Assembly: GCA_022385755.1 (NCBI GenBank)
Contig: MU278355.1
Coordinates: 1,199,290-1,263,289, forward strand
Direction of reading: 5' to 3'
Length of the DNA: 64,000 nucleotides
Origin: Trametopsis cervina
Taxonomy: Eukaryota > Basidiomycota > Agaricomycetes > Polyporales > Irpicaceae
Positions 1-12,410 of the stretch are shown piece by piece. Below the pieces are notes generated by a model. That model was given only the letters and a program-made list of their open reading frames with translations. It did not search any database and was not told the origin of the DNA. The translations under genes and the position numbers were made by a program. How positions within the stretch are numbered: the first letter of the stretch is position 1; each line of letters opens with the position of its first letter.

Positions 1-1031
1 CAGGAAATCGTTAGACTGGGCACATGCGCGTCAGCACTCCTCGTACATAGAGCCGCAATCTGAGGATGCTCACCTCGCCCTCTTCAACTTCTCTGTCCGC
101 ATTACCATGCACTCGTGGCTCAACAACATGAAGGTATGCCATGGACGGAAAGCGTTTCACGAGCTGGCTGACGAGGTACGCAAACGCAGGTTTGGGGTCG
201 TTCATGCGCATACCTGTTAGAGCCCACAAGATAAACATCAGTCCTACGGGGTAGACATAAAGCCCGTACCATTGAAATGCCCCCAGGGACTTAGCCGAAT
301 CCCCACCTTCTCTTGCCCAACAGCATTGACAACGGCTTTCACGATGTCCAGAGCGAATCGACACCGGTTCTCGACCGAGCCACCGTACTCGTCCGTTCGT
401 TTGTTGGACACATCCTGAGTGAACTGGTCAATGAGGTACCCGTTGGCACCGTGGACCTCCACGCCGTCGAATCCTGCACCATGAACCGCGTTCGATGCCG
501 CCTTGGCGTACAGCCCCACATACTCCTGGATCTCAGGGACAGTGAGAGGTCGGGGAGGGCAAGGCTTTCCTTCCAGCTGAAAATCGGAGGCTGAGACGTA
601 TGGGTGATTGCCCTCTTTAGTGAGGACATCGGGGGAGGCGGCACGTCCAAGAGCCCACAGCTGTAGGTATATGTAACTGCCTTTGGCGTGCACAGCATCA
701 GTAACCTGTTCGAGACCATGAACTGTCAGCGCAATTCACTGCAGTTTAATCTGGTACTCACCCGCTTCCAACCAGCCACTTGCTCATCACTCCACACGCC
801 TGGTACATTCCCCTCGCCGCCTGCCTTCTCTGCGATGAACGTGGCTTCGGTGATGAGCAGCGTTCCAGAAGTGCTCGCGCGCTGAGCATAGTACTGAACT
901 GCAAGGTCTCCGTGTACATGCGCATGGTTGGCACGATAGCGGGTGAGCGGAGCGAGAACGATGCGATGTCCCAACGTAAGTTCGCCAACACGAACGGGCT
1001 TGAAAAGTTTGTGGGCGTTGGAGATCGTCAT
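1..1031 (-). CDS. Old yellow enzyme family NADH:flavin oxidoreductase, 5' part of gene
   Basis: FMN-dependent ene-reductase (TIM barrel) that reduces activated C=C bonds with NAD(P)H. Exons read on the minus strand: 1031-762, 705-270, 213-74 and 15-1; the gene runs off the left edge. All junctions keep phase, with introns of 56-58 nt. Visible family marks are an N-terminal LFKPVRVG start, LAPLTRYRA in the first beta-alpha unit, the substrate-binding [11 protein letters not shown] (His and Asn), and the [12 protein letters not shown] barrel motif. The last readable residues, SNDFL, match the same point in the paralogue at 6867. The start ATG gives the usual short N-terminus with no signal peptide, so it is probably cytosolic. 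The second copy lies on the other side of IML1, suggesting an old local duplication. The substrate cannot be inferred. Confidence 0.93.
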
Positions 1032-1545
1032 GGTGGGAGAGGTCGTCGGAAGGGAGGTCGTGGTGGGTCGAATGCGCGAGCATCGTTAGAACTCGCGATA
1101 GAAGTTATACGTGGGCGAACAGTTCTCGCGTCGATCGACGTAGGCGATGACGCACGATGTATGTTCGACGGTCTCCAGCGGAAAGTGCCCACATCGGAGC
1201 TATACCAGAAAGAATGTCAAAACACATAGACAACAGGTTGAAAGCAGCTGAATGTTAGATGTCTTTGTCTTCACAGAATGATGTACAAGGTGAACAGTAT
1301 GCATCGGGAAGGGTTCGCATCACGTATGCGAGCAAGAGCTTCGTGGCGTGGGAAACGGCTTGTCTCAAAATCCCGGCAAGTCTTGTACAGCACTTGCAGA
1401 TAAATTTAGCTTGCTCTTGCAAGTCATAAAGTACATGGTGCAGTCAGATGTGGGTATATTTTCGCACCACAAGAAAACTACACAATACACATTATATTAC
1501 ACACACTAACGAACATTACCCTACTCTACTCAGGTACACACAACA
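1032..1545. other. Intergenic: promoter side of the first old yellow enzyme, 3' side of IML1
   Basis: About 0.5 kb between two same-strand genes. Open frames here are antisense continuations from the oxidoreductase and lack codon structure of their own. I see no RNA gene or repeat. Confidence 0.5.
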
Positions 1546-4500
1546 TCAAATATGTAGCGGCGGCGGTTCTTCCAGACCAGCAGCCAAATTGGCCAACTCC
1601 TCTCTGTAAAATAATGCTAGTGCCTCACAGTCGGCGCACATTCGCTGCAACATCATCCTCACTTCCTCCGCAGCGGAGCCCGATCTCTGGTGTTTCAGCG
1701 CAGGACCAAACTTCCCAGGTGCCAAAAGTCTGTTCGTCAAAAAGAGAAAGCCTTCTTGACCGCCCAACACCTGGATAAACGCCACTCCTGAGCGATGCAC
1801 CCATTGCGAGTACTTGAACGGCTCGCGACGGTATGAGTAGACGACGTCTACCTGACTTTCCGGGTACGAGCTCCCTGCATCGATGTCTAGAACAAAGCCT
1901 AGTTTGCGAAGAAGAGCACATTCAAAATAGAGTACTGTTTGTGTGCCTTCCGGCACGCGACTTTCCAGGTCGGGCACGTGGGGTGGTTCCAAGGCCAGCG
2001 GTATGGGGAAGCATGATTGGAACGGATTTCGCTCGCGGATATCGCTGATTTGCGTAACATATGCTTCGACGAGCCGCAGACCATACTTGTCGATTGCACG
2101 GTTCCATTGGCGGAGAATGTCGTCGATGCAGCGAGCCGTAGTACCAATCCATTGTAGTTCAAAATGAAAGCAAGTCGACGCATTGTGTATGATGTCGTGG
2201 TGAAGCATCACCGATTCAGCTTGGTCGCTTTTCTGCATCGGGGGTGAGGTCGGCAGATGCAACAATGCACAAATGACCGCGCACCTTATTCGGGTCGATA
2301 TCTATGATCATCGACTGGCTTAGAATGAGCTTTTTCTTAGGTCTCTTCGTTGTCGGAGACCTGCTGTGAGCAGCCCCGAGTCCTCCGGAGCGCAGAAGAC
2401 TGTCCTCTCCTGCAGCATGCTTAGAGGACCTAAACCATCCTCCCCTCGGAGTCATGGGGATCAAATACTCCCCACGCAGAACGTAGAAATAGTGTCTGTA
2501 GACGTTCATCAACACGGGTCAATCATCAAAGAGATTGGTACATACCCGTCTAAGAAACTATGCGCGCCTCGGCAATGCTCGAACAACCCCTGTTCTTGTA
2601 GCCTTGCTCCCCATTCTGTCGCTTGCTCTCTGCTTGGCACATCCCGGAACTCGCGAATAAGCCAAGAGACCATGTCGGAACCCAAGAAAGCATTCGAATA
2701 GCTTCGACCTCGCCATCGACGATCTTTCATGGGTACGCCGTCTTCATCGCGCATCGCTTTGGCTATGGACGTAAGCGATGTGTCGGCAATATCCTTCTGA
2801 CTGCTCGTTTTCTTCTTCAGGGGGCCCGCAGCGTGTATTTCATCGAGTTGAGACACAACATTCTCGTCGAGAACGCACTGCGTCGGTCCCAGGTCTGTGA
2901 AGATAAAACGTATGGGAGGGTGCTGTTTCCCTCTGTCTTCCGGAGCCACCCATCGAACCCTTGTAAATTGTTCGGCAAGCTTTTCCATGCCAAGCAGTCG
3001 GATCTCCTCGTCATCTAGTTTCTCCCCTGTAGGTCCAGTAGTCGTCAGAGGCGGTTCGTCTGTGGGAATGACCACGAATCGCGTCCTCCAGTAGCGGAGA
3101 GCCTCGTTGAATTGTGTCTCGTATCCGGCGGCAAGCATATCCAAACTGCCAGACTTCCGTTAGATCGAAGAAGGCTGTGATAAGTATGGTGCATACCGGT
3201 TCCACCCAAAGCCTTCCAATCCATGTGGCACAAAAGATGTCTTCATTTCCGTGTATCCAACACCCAACTTCGGCCAGATAAGACATTCGTATTGGAAAGG
3301 TCTGGTTCGTGGCATTCGTCGAACATACCGCCGCACCTGTATGGTGTCACCGCTATATGCGATCCGATGGATCTCATTGCTCATACTGAGGTAGACAGGG
3401 TCATCCGGTGATAGCAAGACTTCAGCTGCACCTGCAGGTCGGGGGGTCAGGTCATCAGCGATAACATAAGACGATGCCCTCCGGAGTGTGTTAATAGGAC
3501 TGTCCAGATCGGTTGACGTGTTTTGGGACTTTGGAGATCGTAGGACCAGTTGGAAGCCTTGTGCGAGCCGGAGTGCCACCATGACGCGCATCACTACTAA
3601 TGCCCAAGCCCGGCGGACTGTTTCGGGATTATTGCTATTGACAACTGGCGGCCTGACGAGAAATGACCGCATTTCTGGTGGGTCGACAACAAAATCATAT
3701 GGCGAGAGGTCGTATTTCGTGTCCAGTTCGGTGGCGGTGGGGAAGTACTCTACAGTGAGTGGAAGACATCCGGGAGAGATCATCGCCTTCCACTTGATAT
3801 CATGTTTTGAAAGTGGCTCAGGGAAGATATGTTGCCAACGACTGGCAAGATACGAGACTAAAGACGGAACTCCGGTGAGGGGTCTCAGAGGATTCGTACG
3901 AACAATGGGAGAAGCAGAGGAGCCCAAGAGAGACATGTGCGCGCTTATGTTACCACTGCGTCGTTTAGCACCAATCGCTGCCTCAAGACCGTCTCGAGGA
4001 GGCGTATTCAAAGGAGAGTTCCGATTGAGAGATCCTCGATGAGTGAAGAGAACGTCTTCGTCGATGTTTCGCGCTGATCGTGTGCGGAGCGGAGCAGTCT
4101 TGATGAACATGGGTTTGGGAGTTCGCTCTGTAGGGGTTTCACGGGAGGGTGTCGTCGATATTAAAGGGGCGGCAGGAGTTGGTGTTGGTGTCGCCGTCTC
4201 TTCTGGAGATTTTGGACTGGTGACGCCTGATGCAGACACAGCAGAGGTCTCAGGTAGGCTAGGACCACTACGCGAGAATGTACTCCAAAGCCACGATGGT
4301 GTGAATCTTGTTGCAGCACCCTTCAAGAGCGGCCGAGCCACGCTAGAACTTCGAGAACTACCACCCACGAGTGTGGATGAGCCTGCTGGAGAGAGCGTCG
4401 ACAAGGCAGAACGGGCGGAGCGAGCGGACCGCATGGAAGACTGTGAAGGGGAAGAGCTCAAGTCTCCCGATTTCCCCGTAGGCCGTAAGTGCCCCGAAGG

Positions 4501-6624
4501 TCCAGCAGCCTCTGAGGAACGGTCATCACTTGAGAGTTCTGCTGCTGCCCTACGGGGGCTCTCTTCGATAGGAGCAATCCGTGAAGATGTCGACGCTTCC
4601 GTAGCTGTGGTTCGAACAGACATGGAGCGTTTCAGAACCTCCGTACCAGACCGCAAGGAGCCGATAGATGAAGTAAGGGAGTTTCTTGTGCTGCTGCTCT
4701 GTAGCTTCACGTTCTCCGTTCGGGGTTCAGAAAATATGTCCATATCGAACTTATCTGCGTCAGCTTTGCTGATTAACTCCTGCCTGCGTGAATGAGGGTT
4801 GGGCGTGGCAATGAGGTCAAGACATGGGTCTGGCAAGAAGGGGAGTTCGATACTGGAAAGAACGTCGTGATCCAACAAACCCAACATTTCTATCTCATGC
4901 ATCTTTGCACGTGCAATGAATCTGAAAAGACATATGAGACATGATACTTGGTAGCATTGTAGAGCATCTACCTGTCTTGTCGAAATGGTAAGTCCATTTG
5001 CTTGTCCCAAAATGAGACAGACATCCAGAATGGCTCCCACCAGAAGGTGACATGTTTACGATCCTTTCTGTCCCCTTGTTCGTCCCCGTCGCCCCAAAGC
5101 GTATCAACCAGGCGCAGGCTACCAGGCTTGTTTCCTATTTCTGGTCGATATTCTGGCTCGACGCCAACGAAGCTGAAGATAGGGCTCTGGTGGAGCGGAG
5201 GTTTGTTCAGCGAAACAAGTTCAATAGCGAACCCCTGGTCTAAGATTCTAGTTGTGGTCAAACGAAGGAGCTGCTTCGAAACGCGGAAGTAGCCAGTTCC
5301 AGGGGTTATGATGATTGTCGAAGAGCCAGTCAAACAGAGAGAACGATCGATGTAATGAGTGTCCATGGGGTTGAAGCTAAGGTTGAGTGCTTCTAAGATA
5401 GGTCCTTCGTGTGCATAGGACAATCGGCCTACAAGACGAACGTTGTCCGGAGCCTCAAGCGGAGATGTCAGGCCGGCTCTGTGGTAGTGGTGTGCCAGTA
5501 AGATATCCCGTTGGAAGGCCCAGAAAGAGTCTTTCAGTGTGATAAGCGTTGGTTTCCAGTCATATACTACCTCCAGATCCGTGATCACCTTGAAGAAGTC
5601 TTTATACCAACGGCCGTCATCGTCCCGGCGTAATGGACCAGCTGCATACTCAACTTCCGACTCGTCGTAGAAGACACGAGAGATAAGAACGAGCGTCACA
5701 ATATGTGTTGTCCCAGCGTCTCGCCATTTGGCAAATAGCTCAGGAAGGAACGAGTGGACGATTTTCTCGTTGTAACGTTCACCGTCCCCAGCAAATTCCC
5801 AGAGTTCGCGACAGACTTGAATGAACAAGGTAGACCTAGCCGAAAGGGATCGGTACACCATTTTGGTCCGCGATGTAATGTATGCTGTCGAAGCCTAGAA
5901 GAGTTGACAAGAGCTTCTACAAGATACAAAAGCGACGTACATTCTTTCCTTTAACATAGATTGCGTGCACCTTAGCCGCGACTGCACCAACGAATGATAT
6001 TTCTTGGTCCACGAATAGGCATTGTCCAACGAGGTACTGGTCCAATCTCCACATTTCATTGCGACCGAGATACTGGTCCTGGAAAGTAAACTCAACAAAG
6101 TCCGCTGAGAGGTCATCTTTTTCGACCTAGCTTGTGTGACTTAGCACTATCGCCAGTCAAGCTCGACACGAGGAGTACCTTGGTCAATACAACTTCGCCG
6201 TTATTCCTTAAGCCGAGTTTTTCAGCCATCGGCTTTGGGACTGAGATCTGCCAGCATTCGTCACTCATTCTGTGCGAAAGGTAACAAAGCAATATACCTG
6301 CAATTGATGCTTGACTGCCTCATCTTTAGGTACAATGAAAAGTAATCCCGACGTAATATCTCCCGGAGGTTGCGTGGAGATCCGGATAATGTCACCCTCC
6401 GCAACGCCCGGCCAATGTGACTGGTTGAGAACAACACCGGACACGTCTTTGGTATCGTGCACCCAGCTCGTCAGCACTTTAAAGTCACCTCGCTTCAGCG
6501 GAGGCGCGATAGTAGTTGGTGTGGCTGGGGCAGTAATCTTGAAGCCTGAGTGGGATTGCACCGTGTTGGAGCGTTTTCTGCCATATTGTGAAGGAGGCTG
6601 TGACTCAGGTCGAGAGGTAGACAT
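1546..6624 (-). CDS. IML1: IML1 / DEPDC5, GATOR1 (SEACIT) subunit
   Basis: Subunit of the vacuolar GATOR1/SEACIT complex, the GTPase-activating complex for Gtr/Rag GTPases that turns TORC1 down when amino acids are short. Eight exons: 6624-6298, 6247-6179, 6126-5941, 5894-4972, 4921-3197, 3145-2546, 2495-2285 and 2232-1546. Introns are 46-54 nt and every junction is in phase, giving 1575 residues, close to yeast Iml1. Family marks in order: FQDQYLGRNEMWRL near residue 150; the long conserved IML1 region; LPFRQDRFIARAKM near residue 500; a Ser/Thr/Pro-rich linker of about 200 residues (low complexity, likely regulated by phosphorylation); a DEP domain near 1215-1285 (GSDMVSWLI); and a C-terminal domain with KKSDQAESVMLHHD and NASTCFHFELQW. 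The start is the first ATG, 242 bp from a divergent oxidoreductase. Two large antisense frames inside exon 5 are shadows. Confidence 0.96.
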
Positions 6625-6866
6625 GTGCTAGGTCGCACGAGAGCATTAAATGCGACGCATTGGATATAGACAACTCTAGGGATTAGAGACTGCGAAGCGA
6701 AAGCCTCGATCATGTGACAAGGGACGCGTGCCGGCCCGCCTAACGGCTCACCATAGCGTACCTAACTCACTTGCGCAATGCGAAGCTTATCGTTTGACAG
6801 CAAGTCTACAGTAGTAAGTCCAACATATAATTCTTCCTAGCGTATTGCAACCACCCACTCTCTCGA
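6625..6866. promoter_or_regulatory. Shared promoter between IML1 (-) and the second old yellow enzyme (+)
   Basis: Only 242 bp separate two divergent start codons, so the promoters must overlap or share elements. No clear TATA box is visible for either gene. Confidence 0.5.
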
Positions 6867-8270
6867 ATGTCTAGTGAAACTGAAAGCCGTCTATTCAAAC
6901 CGGTCACTATCGGCGATAGCATCGAGCTCAAGCACCGCGTTGTCCTCGCGCCATTAACAAGGAACCGCGCAAACTCTGACTTCGTACATGGCGAATTAGC
7001 AGTCGAATACTATACGCAACGTGGGAACGTCTCAGGAACACTGCTCATCACAGAGGCGACGACAATCGCTGAGGAAGCAGCGGGGAGGCCCCATGTCCCA
7101 GGGATCTACAACGAGGCGCAAATCGATGCATGGAAAAAGGTAAGATTTGTGTGTGCTCGAGACGGACAAGGGAATTTACGGTGTGTGAAATAGGTCACAG
7201 ATAGCGTGCATGGAAAAGGCTCCTTCATCTTTGCCCAGCTACGGGCTTACGGCCGCTCTGCTGATCCCAAGTTCTTGAAAGAAGTGAATCCGCTTTTCGA
7301 TGTCGTTTCAGCCTCGGATATTCCTTTACCTACAGCCAACTCTGTGATTCCTCGCTCCCTCACTATAGAAGGTGCTGTCTTACAGCATAGTCAATTGCAA
7401 ATATATCACTAAAACTGTTCTATTTTGCAGAGATTCATAAATACGTAGAATTCTACACTCAAGCTGCCATCAACGCGATCAAAGCAGGCTTCGATGGGAT
7501 TGAACTGCACGCCGCTAACGGATATCTTATCGATCAATTCATATCCACACGCTCAAATACCAGGACAGACGATTATGGAGGATCCGTGGAGAATCGCTGC
7601 AGATTTGCACTGGAAGTGGTCGACTCGGTTGTTCGCGCCATTGGTCAGAAGCGGACGGCCATACGACTGAGCCCATGGGGCACCTTCCAAGGTTTGTACA
7701 TGATAGTCATGTGGGCCATGCTCTTTCTAATACGCTAAGTGCGCTATCAGGTATGCGAATAGATGACCCGCAGCCGACTTACAGCTACCTCGTGGGACGG
7801 CTTTCCGACTCATACCCTGAACTTGCATACATTCACGTCGTTGAGCCAAGGCTGCAGAGTAATGGCGAATACCCCCCGAACGAGGCGAGTGCAATCTTTG
7901 AGAGTTCAAACTTGCTATGTAATCACAAGAGTTTTAGAGCAACGATTTCATTCGGGCAATCTGGTCTCCAAGACCGATTGTCAGCGCCGGCGGCTACACT
8001 CGCACATCCGCGATCAAGGCTGCAGATGAGAAAGGCGACCTCATTGCCTTTGGACATGCGTTCATTGCTAATGTAAGCTACCAGCGATCGTTAGTATGCA
8101 TACCCAACTCTCACATCGACAATCGATAGCCCGACCTGCCAGTGAGGCTCTTGAAAAACTTGCCTCTCAGCAAACCAGATCCTACCACGTTCTATGGACC
8201 TCCCACACCAGTTGGATATATCGACTATCCGACGTATGCGCAGTCGACAGAGAAATCCGACCCGGTGTAA
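6867..8270 (+). CDS. Old yellow enzyme family NADH:flavin oxidoreductase (second copy)
   Basis: Complete FMN-dependent ene-reductase of 373 residues. Exons 6867-7139, 7194-7371, 7431-7691, 7751-7884, 7938-8072 and 8130-8270. Marks: LFKPVTIG start, [20 protein letters not shown] (substrate His/Asn), [19 protein letters not shown] and the FMN-phosphate end [11 protein letters not shown]. Intron 4 only keeps frame if it starts with GC (GAG|GCGAGT) instead of GT; the paralogue at 1-1031 has GAG|GTGAGC at the same place, so a T-to-C change at the donor is the simple explanation. Intron positions otherwise match the first copy. Probably cytosolic; substrate unknown. It ends 218 bp from the convergent urea transporter. 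Confidence 0.94.
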
Positions 8271-8487
8271 GCGTTAATGAGGAATTACTGCAAGTTAGTT
8301 TCCGACATCGGTCATGCTACTGCCTCAGTTGGAACAGATTTCAAGTTCTGCACAAGAGTGCTCTTCGATTATGTATATCTAGGTCATTAGATTTCATGAG
8401 AGCTAAACGTAAGACCTAATCCATCCCTTCGCTATGATACATTTCCATCCTATCGCCCACAGGTAGCTACTTCCTATAACATCCCAA

Positions 8488-11390
8488 TCATGCCTTCGAG
8501 GTCTTCGGAACCTGAGCGGTCATTTTCCCACTTCCTGGGCTAAACAGATCCTGCGATGCACTATCAGCATGCCTCCACAGGCTCAGATAAGCTCGAGTAC
8601 ATACCTTGATCATCCCACGTGAGATCTCCCCGAGCTCCTTGCGACTCTCCCACAGTGGGTAGATGATCACAGTGAACGCGGACGCGAATGCCCATATCAT
8701 GCCAATCACAACCCACGCTTCGAGTCCACGCTTGCCAAACACTGTCTGTGCAAAGAACAGCGGAAGCGGAATTAGAATCAGGAGCACTACAAGCTGTATT
8801 ACGCGTGTTCGTCAGGATGACACTAGAGATCGAGGCTGAAAGTTGAACGTACCAGTACAATGGACGACCAAGCTGCGAACTTGAACGCCTTGTTCAACAT
8901 CACCGGGTCGAGTTCATCATCAGAGCTCAGCGCCGGTGAGCGAGAAGCCACAGAGACAGCGTCTGCCGATGTTACTACTTTCTTCTCGTCCTCGTAGTCC
9001 ACAGAGGAAGGTTTCGGGGAATGTGAGGGGTCGTCAGTGGTAGGCGCAGGAGGGTTGATGGCTCGTGTAATTTCCCAGTCGAAATCCTCCGGCCACTGAC
9101 AAAATATGAGTTTCGTTGCAGTGTATTAGAATCACAGGAACGTACGAAGTACGACGAGACGCATGCAATGATGCCGCCAACGCCGATAGAAGCAAGGTTT
9201 CCTGCAAGCATCTCCTCATCGCCTCCAGTGGTCTGCGCACTGTCAGAGAGAGGAACAATCCACGGAGGGGAGAAGTAGACATACCGTGACCGTCAATTGA
9301 CCTCCATTCAGCGCAGAGGTAGTGACCAGCCATGCAATCACACCACAGCAGAAACCTATGATTGCACCGGCAATACATCCCCATTTGTTGGCCTTCTTCC
9401 ATGTAACACAGAGCGCAATGGGAACCACGGCGGAGCCCAGGATGACACCCATGAATTCCTGATGCGCAAGAAATAAGCGAGGGATAATATGGGAGCGATG
9501 AAGGTTGTACGTACATAGAGCCAACCCATCGATATTCCGATGTAGAAGAATATCAGACCAAGGAATCCCATAACGACGGCGAAGAATGCGACCTGAAAGC
9601 CCGTTAAGCCAAAAAGGAATTATGGCCGGGGTCAAAAGTACTCACGGAAGCATGCGATATCCACAGAACTTGTTGCTCTGTTGCCTTCGGGTTGACATAT
9701 TTCTAAAGTAGCTGTTAGACCGATGTTCTTGAAACGCTGACAAATCGGGGATATACCTTGTAGACGTCGAATGTAAGGATGCTGCTCACAGCGATCAACT
9801 CAGCGCTGGTGGCGCTAGTGACAGCCAAGAACAAGACAACGAGCAGAGCAGCAGCACCTCCCTTGCCGAGAAGTGCAGCGGCAGCAGACGGAGCCGGTAG
9901 GCCAGCAGATACATCTGCGGCGCTCAGGACTTTCATGGCAGGGTCTCCACGAAGTGCTACGGCCGAAAGGCCGAGTGTCGTTGAGAACATGAATGGGATT
10001 GCGAACCTAACATGTATATTAGTACCGCTGTCAGATAACGAGGGAGGTGTTCTACATACCAAGCAAGGCCACCAATCAGGTATGCCTTTACGCAACTGGC
10101 CGGACGGCTAGCGATAGCACGTTGCCAATACTTAACACACGTATGATCAGCGTTATAGAGATACCAATTAAAGAGGTATACTTACTGCTTGGTCTTGGAA
10201 TACAGTCGCAAAGTTGCCAATGACATTGATGACACCGAAGATCAGGCCGTTCTTCGAGCGTATGGTAAGGTATGATCCATGGGCATTGCCTTCCACAGGT
10301 GCCGCAGCCGACGCAACCGCGAGCAAATCGTGCATGCGGCCAGGAGAGCCAATTTTGTCGGAGGTTCCATAGACTGTGAATATGAAAACAAAGATGATGA
10401 TAAACAGCACAGTCGTATGTGTGCTAAAAATGGTGTCAGAACATAGTATAAGGAGTCAGGGAAAAGGAGCTTACTAGTCGCAAAGAAGGGTTGCGCGCAT
10501 GCCACCCACTACAACGTAGATTGCGACTCCGAGAGGTATCAAGAAACACGCCTACAAGGTCGATGAGCACCGGGGTGACGGGGTAAGTACGTTGATGCTT
10601 ACCGCAAGTGTGTTCATCCCAGTCAAACTTGTAACAGTGGCGGAGCCACCAAGGATGAGCATAGCTGAGACAATGATGTTTGTGGCAAGTCTATACGTAA
10701 ACTGGTGAACTTATGTCATCCATACTAATAGGACGTTGGGGCATACCCGAAGAACATGAACACAAAGTGTCCAGCTTTACCCCATCGAGCTGAGACGATC
10801 TCTAGCCAGGTATGGGCGCGTGGAGCATTGAGCTTCAGTTTGGCCGCAAGCTATGTTCATCTTGAGCACATTCGGCATGTACTCTGATTATCTCGCCACA
10901 TACCTGAGCGAACAGAAGGACCTGAACCGTTGCACCTGCGCCATACCACCATGGACCTGAGATGCCATACTTGTAGGCTACGGCACTAGATTGGAGCTAA
11001 CCATCCGGAGTGAGAAAGACTCGTAACATCGTAAACATCTCGACTTACAAGTGTAGCTGCCCAAGTCCACGCAGACACTATGCCTGACGCAATGAGGCCG
11101 GGTTTGACACTACGGGAAGCACTGTTGAACTCTTCAGCACTCTTCGGCGAGAACCCCGTGTATCGCGCTTGAATGGCGGTGAGAATGACCATGAAAGCGC
11201 TGAAGAACAATCCGATTCCTAGACGTCTTGTGAGGGATGAGTGGCACGACGAAATCTACCAAAGGCATACCTACGACTAATAGCAGCAGGTGTGTCAGTT
11301 CCGATGACCGAATTCGGATCCAATTAAGCACATACCAACTCCATAGCCCGCCCCTTGAGGTAGGACCGGTTCACTGGCATTTGTAGACAT
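8488..11390 (-). CDS. DUR3: Urea active transporter DUR3 (sodium:solute symporter family)
   Basis: Plasma-membrane high-affinity urea/H+ symporter of the SSF family, probably about 15 membrane segments. Seventeen exons: 11390-11336, 11276-11271, 11218-11049, 10996-10904, 10850-10747, 10690-10603, 10551-10475, 10423-10186, 10130-10060, 10006-9757, 9702-9646, 9592-9515, 9458-9285, 9232-9146, 9095-8853, 8793-8605 and 8550-8488. This gives 680 residues (yeast Dur3 is about 735). Marks: LPQGAGYG start, [16 protein letters not shown], the [11 protein letters not shown] segment, [20 protein letters not shown] followed by [16 protein letters not shown], and the [16 protein letters not shown] end. Exon 2 is only 6 nt and supplies a Val-Val that fits the family's aligned start of the first helix. 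The promoter side carries several GATAAG motifs. Convergent with the old yellow enzyme gene. Confidence 0.95.
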
Positions 11391-11535
11391 GCTTGCCTGG
11401 GCGGATGACTTCAGCAGTGGTCAGGAGCAGCGGAGCCAAGCTTGAGTTGAGCAGAGGAAGTGCAGTCATTTTATACCGTTCACGAGAAGCCGATCGACGA
11501 GAATGCCTACGTTCATCTTGACGGGTGGGCGTCTG

Positions 11536-11589
11536 CTTATCTCATGCAAGAGATAAACCTAAGCCGTGAGAGAATGCGGAGAAGATAAG
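11536..11589 (-). promoter_or_regulatory. Cluster of GATA-factor motifs upstream of DUR3
   Basis: Three WGATAR motifs lie within 54 bp, about 145-200 bp upstream of the DUR3 start: AGATAAG on the minus strand (11536-11542), AGATAAA (11551-11557) and AGATAAG (11583-11589). More GATAA cores occur at 11623, 11759 and 11826. In fungi such clusters bind AreA/Nit2-type factors and mediate nitrogen repression of urea transporters. Binding is inferred. Confidence 0.45.
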
Positions 11590-12410
11590 GACCTTCTGGA
11601 ACCTGAACATAGACCTTGAACATTATCTCCATCACGCTAGTGATGACTCTCGCACATCTTGACATTGGACCGTCGGAAGGGTGACTAGATCGAGGTACGA
11701 CTAACTGTGAAATTTTCTGCAATTTTACCAGTGGGGGTTCTGAAACTCGGAAAAATACGATAAGTTGTCGCCACAAAAACACTTCATCTGTAGAGAGGAA
11801 AACCTTACCGTGCTGCGGGTGCGGATTATCGCATCTAAAGAAGTGGTCCGTAGTGATGGTGTCACCGATGTGCGGCAGCGCTACAGATTGAATAACCGGG
11901 TACCTTCCGGAGAACAAGGTCGCACATCGTAAGACTCGAACATTATGTGGTTCAGCATAGGCGTTCAGACTTGCGGGGGTGCATGAGAAAACTGGCGAGC
12001 ATCCCAGACAAGACGACCATCGCGTCAAGCTTGAAATTGTGGCCATCGTAATCAGCTGCTGACATTTCCTAATCCATCGGCATTCTGCTTTTAGCGCGCA
12101 ACGACAGAATCTGGATAGTGCTTCGGAGTCAGTGCACATATTACAGATCCTATACAAGTCTCTTGCGATCGCCTATAGTGAGTAGTCTCACCTTGGTACA
12201 TTCTTGTATCTCCTGTCAGCTATATGACAGAGGGTGGTGTCACTTCCTGAGAACACATTTGAGCTTGGGTGACTCCCACCCGCCGCGGGCCTCCTGGCAT
12301 GGCCTAAGGCCCATCCGCATTCAGACTGGCTCGAGATTGAATTCGGAATTGCTCAGAAGAGTGTGGATCGAATCACTGACCACCCTTCATCTATGTATAG
12401 ATCTTCCGTT
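11590..12410. other. Rest of the divergent DUR3 / glutamine amidotransferase intergenic region
   Basis: A 206-codon open frame (12157-11537, minus) spans most of it but has no recognisable domain and overlaps the DUR3 promoter. I treat the stretch as promoter plus 5' UTR sequence. Confidence 0.4.

Noticed and set aside
3488..4795. Two plus-strand open frames of 184 and 250 codons
   Set aside because: They are antisense to the Ser/Thr-rich linker exon of IML1, which is fixed by homology and splice phase.
11537..12157. 206-codon minus-strand open frame upstream of DUR3
   Set aside because: No recognisable domain, unusual Cys/Arg-rich composition, and it covers the DUR3 promoter with its GATA sites.
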